Assembly (NCBI RefSeq): GCF_019218885.1
Contig: NZ_JAHUWT010000003.1
Location: 1-64,000 of the forward strand
Origin: Bordetella sp. BOR01
Lineage (GTDB): Bacteria; Pseudomonadota; Gammaproteobacteria; Burkholderiales; Burkholderiaceae_B
Direction of reading: 5' to 3'
DNA: 64,000 nucleotides
Position 1 is the first letter of the stretch. Every line of letters starts with the position of its first letter. The translations under genes and the position numbers were made by a program. This document shows, piece after piece, positions 60,963 to 64,000 of this stretch. The notes below the pieces were generated by a model that was not told the origin of the DNA, searched no databases, and saw nothing but the letters and a program-made list of their open reading frames with translations.

Positions 60963-61685
60963 TCAGCCAGGATCGCCGCGACGGCGTTCGTCGAGCGCGC
61001 CGCGCAAGCGCAGGAACGCCGTACGCCCCAACTGCAGCGGCAGCGCGTCATTCAGGAACTCCACCCTGGCCGACAAGCCGCCGTCGGCCACCACCTTGCC
61101 GACCTGATCCAGGTTCACGACGATAGACCGCGACACTTGCGCGAAGGGCAAGGTGCCCAGTTGCGGCAGCAAGCCCTTCAGGGTGGCATAGACCAGGTGA
61201 GTTTCTGCGTGCTCGGCATGCAGCTTCACATAATCGCGCTGGGCCACCAGCGCCGCCAAGGCATGCGCCCGGATGAGCTGGCTCTGCCCGTGGTTGCGCA
61301 CGGTAAGAAACGGCGCATCGCCCCAGGGGCGGTTCAAGCGCGCATACAGGCGCTGCACCGCCTGGCGCAGGCGTTCGATCCCGACCGGTTTCAACAGGTA
61401 GTCCACGGCATCGACATCGAATGCGCGGGTGGCGTACGGCGCGTGGGCAGTGACGAAAACAATGCACGGCTGGTATTGCAGTGCGCTCAGTACGTCGAAC
61501 GACGTGCCCAGCGTCAACTCGATATCCAGGAAGATGGCGTCGGGCCGGTGCAGATTGATCAAGTCGATCGCGCTCTGCATGCAGGCCGCCTCGGCGACCA
61601 CCTGCGGGCCATCCAGCGATTCGATCAAGCGGCGCAAGTAGCGGCGCGCCGGCGCCTCGTCGTCGACGATGACGATGCGCATCAT
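60963..61685 (-). CDS. LytTR-type response regulator (orphan)
   Basis: From the ATGATG at 61685 the protein has about 240 residues. The receiver domain begins MRIVIVDDEAPARRYLRRLI, with the phosphoacceptor Asp in AIFLDIELTLG and KPV near residue 103. A LytTR DNA-binding domain follows (VAQRDYVKLHAEHAETHLV, FAQVSRSIVVNLDQV). No histidine kinase gene is adjacent. Its place beside the fimbrial operon, on the same strand, suggests but does not prove that it controls it. Confidence 0.88.
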   Translation of the reverse strand: MMRIVIVDDEAPARRYLRRLIESLDGPQVVAEAACMQSAIDLINLHRPDAIFLDIELTLGTSFDVLSALQYQPCIVFVTAHAPYATRAFDVDAVDYLLKPVGIERLRQAVQRLYARLNRPWGDAPFLTVRNHGQSQLIRAHALAALVAQRDYVKLHAEHAETHLVYATLKGLLPQLGTLPFAQVSRSIVVNLDQVGKVVADGGLSARVEFLNDALPLQLGRTAFLRLRGALDERRRGDPG

Positions 61686-61925
61686 GGTGCTGCCCCCGGC
61701 GGCCATCTGGGAAACGCTACCTGCGAGTGTGAATCCAATGCGGTCTTCCCCAAAACAGCCGCCCGTAGCGGGCATCGATGCGGGTGCGTCGCTTGCGGGG
61801 CATTGGCCGGAACATCGGCTCGGATGCGGTGCCGGTCGCGAACGAGCCATTGTCGTCGAAACCGCGGGGCCGGAAAAGCCGCGCCGGGCAGGCCGGCGGC
61901 CAGCAGATTGGGAAATGGCGTGCTG
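61686..61925. other. Intergenic region with no recognised gene
   Basis: This stretch of about 240 bases lies between the LytTR and IclR-type genes. It has no convincing reading frame or Shine-Dalgarno site, and I see no strong promoter. It may hold the promoter of the LytTR gene. Confidence 0.4.
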
Positions 61926-62756
61926 CTACAGCACATCTGTCGCCGACAACGCGGGCGTCTCGGCGATACGCTGGGTAATGGCCCGGCAAGCCTCGAGCAG
62001 CGGTGCCACATAGGCCGACTGAGGGTCGGCCTTTTGGCGAAACCGCAGGGTGCTGACGCTGATGGCCGCCACCGGCATCCCGTTCTGGCCGAAAATCGGC
62101 GCGCCAAAGCAATAGATGCCGAGCTCGTTCTCTTCATCGTCCACCGCCCATCCGCGTTGGCGGGCTTGCTCGAGCTGATGGCCCAGGGCCGCAAGGTCTT
62201 GCACCGTGTTGGGCGTATGGCGCGCGAAGGGCTGTGGCAAGGTATCCAGCGCGGCCTGCCGGGCGGCGTCGTCCAGCATGGACAGATAAGCCTTGCCCAC
62301 CGCGGTCGAATACAGGGACACGCTGGTGCCGATGCGCGAGTTCATCTGCACCGCGCTGGGGCTTTCCAGTTTCTCGATATACACCATGTGCTGGCCGCTG
62401 GGCACGGCCAGGTGGACCGTTTCGCCGGTGACGTCGCGCAAGTGCTTCAGGTGTTCCACCGCGGCCAGCCGCAGTTCGGATCGCCCCCAGCTACGGCTGG
62501 CAAGCTGGATCAGGCGCGGCCCCAGCGTCAGCTTGCCGGTGGCGGGGTGTTCTGCCAGCAAGCCTTCGGCGACCAGCGCGCCCACCATGCGGTACACCGT
62601 GGGGCGCGGATAGCCGCTGAGCTTGCCGAGTTCGGCCACGGTCATGGCTTGCGGCGTATCGGCCACCAGTTGCAGCACATGCATGAACTTCGAGAATGCG
62701 GCGGTTCCCGCTACCTGGGCGGTGGGCGGTGTGGCAACGGGCGGCAATTCGGGCAT
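61926..62756 (-). CDS. IclR-family transcriptional regulator
   Basis: The 276-residue protein from MPELPPVATP has an N-terminal helix-turn-helix (about 25-80, MTVAELGKLSGYPRPTVYRMVGAL). The IclR effector domain follows (ETVHLAVPSGQHMVYIEKLES, GTSVSLYSTAVGKAYLSML, AAISVSTLRF). It is upstream of nothing obvious but on the same strand as two SDR genes that lie before it, so it may control them. The effector is unknown. Confidence 0.9.
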   Translation of the reverse strand: MPELPPVATPPTAQVAGTAAFSKFMHVLQLVADTPQAMTVAELGKLSGYPRPTVYRMVGALVAEGLLAEHPATGKLTLGPRLIQLASRSWGRSELRLAAVEHLKHLRDVTGETVHLAVPSGQHMVYIEKLESPSAVQMNSRIGTSVSLYSTAVGKAYLSMLDDAARQAALDTLPQPFARHTPNTVQDLAALGHQLEQARQRGWAVDDEENELGIYCFGAPIFGQNGMPVAAISVSTLRFRQKADPQSAYVAPLLEACRAITQRIAETPALSATDVL

Positions 62757-62873
62757 GGCGGAACGCGTGGAAGGTGATGAGCGAAAGGCAAAAGCGCATG
62801 GCGCCGCGGGCGCGCACCTGCCATTATCTCCGCAAACGCCCGCCTCGCGCACACGCCGCCCTGGCGCCGCCCA

Positions 62874-63593
62874 TCACGCCACCAGATAGCCGCCGTCGAC
62901 AGGCAGGATCACGCCGGTCATGAATGCCGCCGCCGGCGCACACAAGAACGCCACCCCATCGGCCACATCCTGCGGCTTGCCCCAGCGTCCCAGCGGCGTG
63001 CGTGCCAGGATGGGGCCGGAACGCGCGGGATCGTTCTGCAATGCCCGGGTCAGCGGCGTGGCGATCCAGCCGGGCGCCACGGCATTGACCCGGATGCCAT
63101 CGGCGGCATAGGCCAGCGCCAGCGATTTGGTCAGTTGCGCCACACCGCCCTTGCTGGCCGCATAAGCCGGCACCAGCGATCCGCCAAAGAAGCTCAGCAT
63201 CGAGGCGGTATTGACAATGCAACCGCCACGCCGCGCCAGGCGCGCGCGCGCGGCACTGCACACGCGCATGGTGCCGGTCAGGTTGATGGCCAGCACCTGC
63301 TCGAACACGGCCGGATCGTGCTCCGCGCCGCGCCGGATGATCCCGGCGCAGTTGACGACGATATCCAGCGCGTCGACGCCCTGCAGAAGCTGCTCGACAT
63401 CGCCCGCCCGGCTGACATCGCCGATGCGCACCTCGATGCCAGCGTCCAGTTCGTCGGCATCCGAACGCAGGCCGGCCGCGATGGTACGCGCCCCCAACGA
63501 TGCCAGACGGTTGGCCACCGCCGCGCCTATGCCTTGCGTGGCCCCGGTCACCAGCGCCGTCTTGCCGGCGAATAAATCCGCTTGAAATGTCAT
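62874..63593 (-). CDS. Short-chain dehydrogenase/reductase (glucose/gluconate-type SDR)
   Basis: The 239-residue classical SDR from MTFQADLFAGKTALVTG has TGATQGIGAA (cofactor site), NCAGIIRR, the catalytic Ser-Tyr-Lys (NTASMLSFFGGSLVPAYAASKGG) and the family end PVDGGYLVA. It is probably NAD-dependent and acts on a sugar or hydroxy acid. The substrate is unknown. It sits 10 bases behind another SDR gene that leaves the window. Confidence 0.9.
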   Translation of the reverse strand: MTFQADLFAGKTALVTGATQGIGAAVANRLASLGARTIAAGLRSDADELDAGIEVRIGDVSRAGDVEQLLQGVDALDIVVNCAGIIRRGAEHDPAVFEQVLAINLTGTMRVCSAARARLARRGGCIVNTASMLSFFGGSLVPAYAASKGGVAQLTKSLALAYAADGIRVNAVAPGWIATPLTRALQNDPARSGPILARTPLGRWGKPQDVADGVAFLCAPAAAFMTGVILPVDGGYLVA

Positions 63594-63603
63594 GTCTGCC
63601 TGC

Positions 63604-64000
63604 TTAGAAAGTGCCGGGGTAGGCACCGCCATCGGCCAGCACATTCTGGCCGGTGATGTAGCCGGCTTGCGCACTGCACAGGAAGGCGCAGATGGCGCCG
63701 AATTCTTCGGCATTGCCGAAGCGCCGGGCCGGAATGCCTGCCTGACGGGCCGCCCGTACGGCATCCACGTCCTGGCCCGCCTGGGCTGCCGCCGCCGCCA
63801 GGCCGGCTGCCAGCCGGTCGGTGGCGAATGCACCGGGCAGCAAGTTGTTGATCGTGACGCCCCGGGCCGCGATACGGCTGCGCGCCACCCCCGCCACGAA
63901 ACCAGTCAGCCCGCTACGGGCACCGTTGGACAGGCCCAGCACATCGATGGGCGCCTTCACCGCGCTGGACGTGATGTTGACGATGCGGCCGAACCCGCGT
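63604..64000 (-). CDS. SDR-family oxidoreductase, C-terminal part (partial)
   Basis: The frame reads without a stop to the right edge; the gene's 5' end lies beyond it. The visible part begins RGFGRIVNITSSAVKAPIDV and has LSNGARSGLTGFV. In most SDRs this region is Y-x3-K; here it reads LGLSNGAR, so the catalytic Tyr/Lys appear replaced (Ser-Asn-Gly-Ala-Arg). It ends GQNVLADGGAYPGTF. It precedes the other SDR by 10 bases. Family is clear from NNLLPGAFATDR and the end; activity is doubtful. Confidence 0.85.
   Translation of the reverse strand, partial: RGFGRIVNITSSAVKAPIDVLGLSNGARSGLTGFVAGVARSRIAARGVTINNLLPGAFATDRLAAGLAAAAAQAGQDVDAVRAARQAGIPARRFGNAEEFGAICAFLCSAQAGYITGQNVLADGGAYPGTF

Noticed and set aside
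1-64000. Insertion sequences, prophage or CRISPR arrays
   Set aside because: I looked for transposase motifs, phage structural genes, and regularly spaced repeats and found none.

Overview
The window is a G+C-rich chromosomal segment from a betaproteobacterium of the Alcaligenaceae, most likely the Bordetella/Achromobacter group. The left edge holds the 5' end of a 16S rRNA gene (minus strand) with typical betaproteobacterial sequence. Other pointers are the tripartite tricarboxylate transporter genes, an orphan Bug-type solute receptor and gene orders familiar from this family. The species cannot be fixed by reading alone. I see no transposase, prophage or CRISPR array.

Layout. 1-700: start of an rrn operon with boxA and a near-consensus promoter. 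700-7,900: Lrp regulator divergent from hppD, then msrA, a small cytochrome c, ilvD, lgt, a SIMPL protein, a probable 6S RNA and zapA with a coiled-coil partner. 8,200-13,000: tctBA, a beta-hydroxyacid dehydrogenase, azoR and a divergent LysR regulator. 13,000-23,000: an overlapping rppH/response-regulator/histidine-kinase operon, proS, then the complete ybgC-tolQRAB-pal-cpoB envelope cluster. 23,000-35,000: accessory metabolism and transport, including a second EF-G, a MocR regulator divergent from two exporters, and a decayed GNAT gene. 35,000-41,000: a catabolic-looking cluster (hydrolase, a triple RidA-domain protein, a FAH-family hydrolase, a Bug receptor, a GntR/FCD regulator, a TSUP exporter). 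41,000-51,000: tRNA-Val, dnaQ, an RND efflux pair, rnhA, a methyltransferase, gloB, mltD, fabI and an OsmC protein. 51,000-54,400: a TerB-like protein, nadC and its probable regulator nrtR, and a small protein. 54,400-60,600: a chaperone-usher fimbrial operon with two chaperones, a tip adhesin and a remnant of a second pilin gene. 60,960-64,000: an orphan LytTR response regulator, an IclR regulator and two SDR genes, the last running off the window.

Most of the window is core genome: translation, envelope integrity, cell division, fatty acid synthesis, branched-chain amino acid synthesis and NAD synthesis. The parts most worth a second look are the triple-RidA protein, whose three domains all seem to lack the usual catalytic arginine, with its catabolic cluster; the nrtR-nadC control region with two matching operator-like sites laid over a promoter; the probable 6S RNA; and two gene remnants (GNAT and fimbrial subunit). 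Start sites were chosen from family N-termini, Shine-Dalgarno sequences and overlaps with neighbours. All family calls rest on recognising motifs by eye, without database searches.
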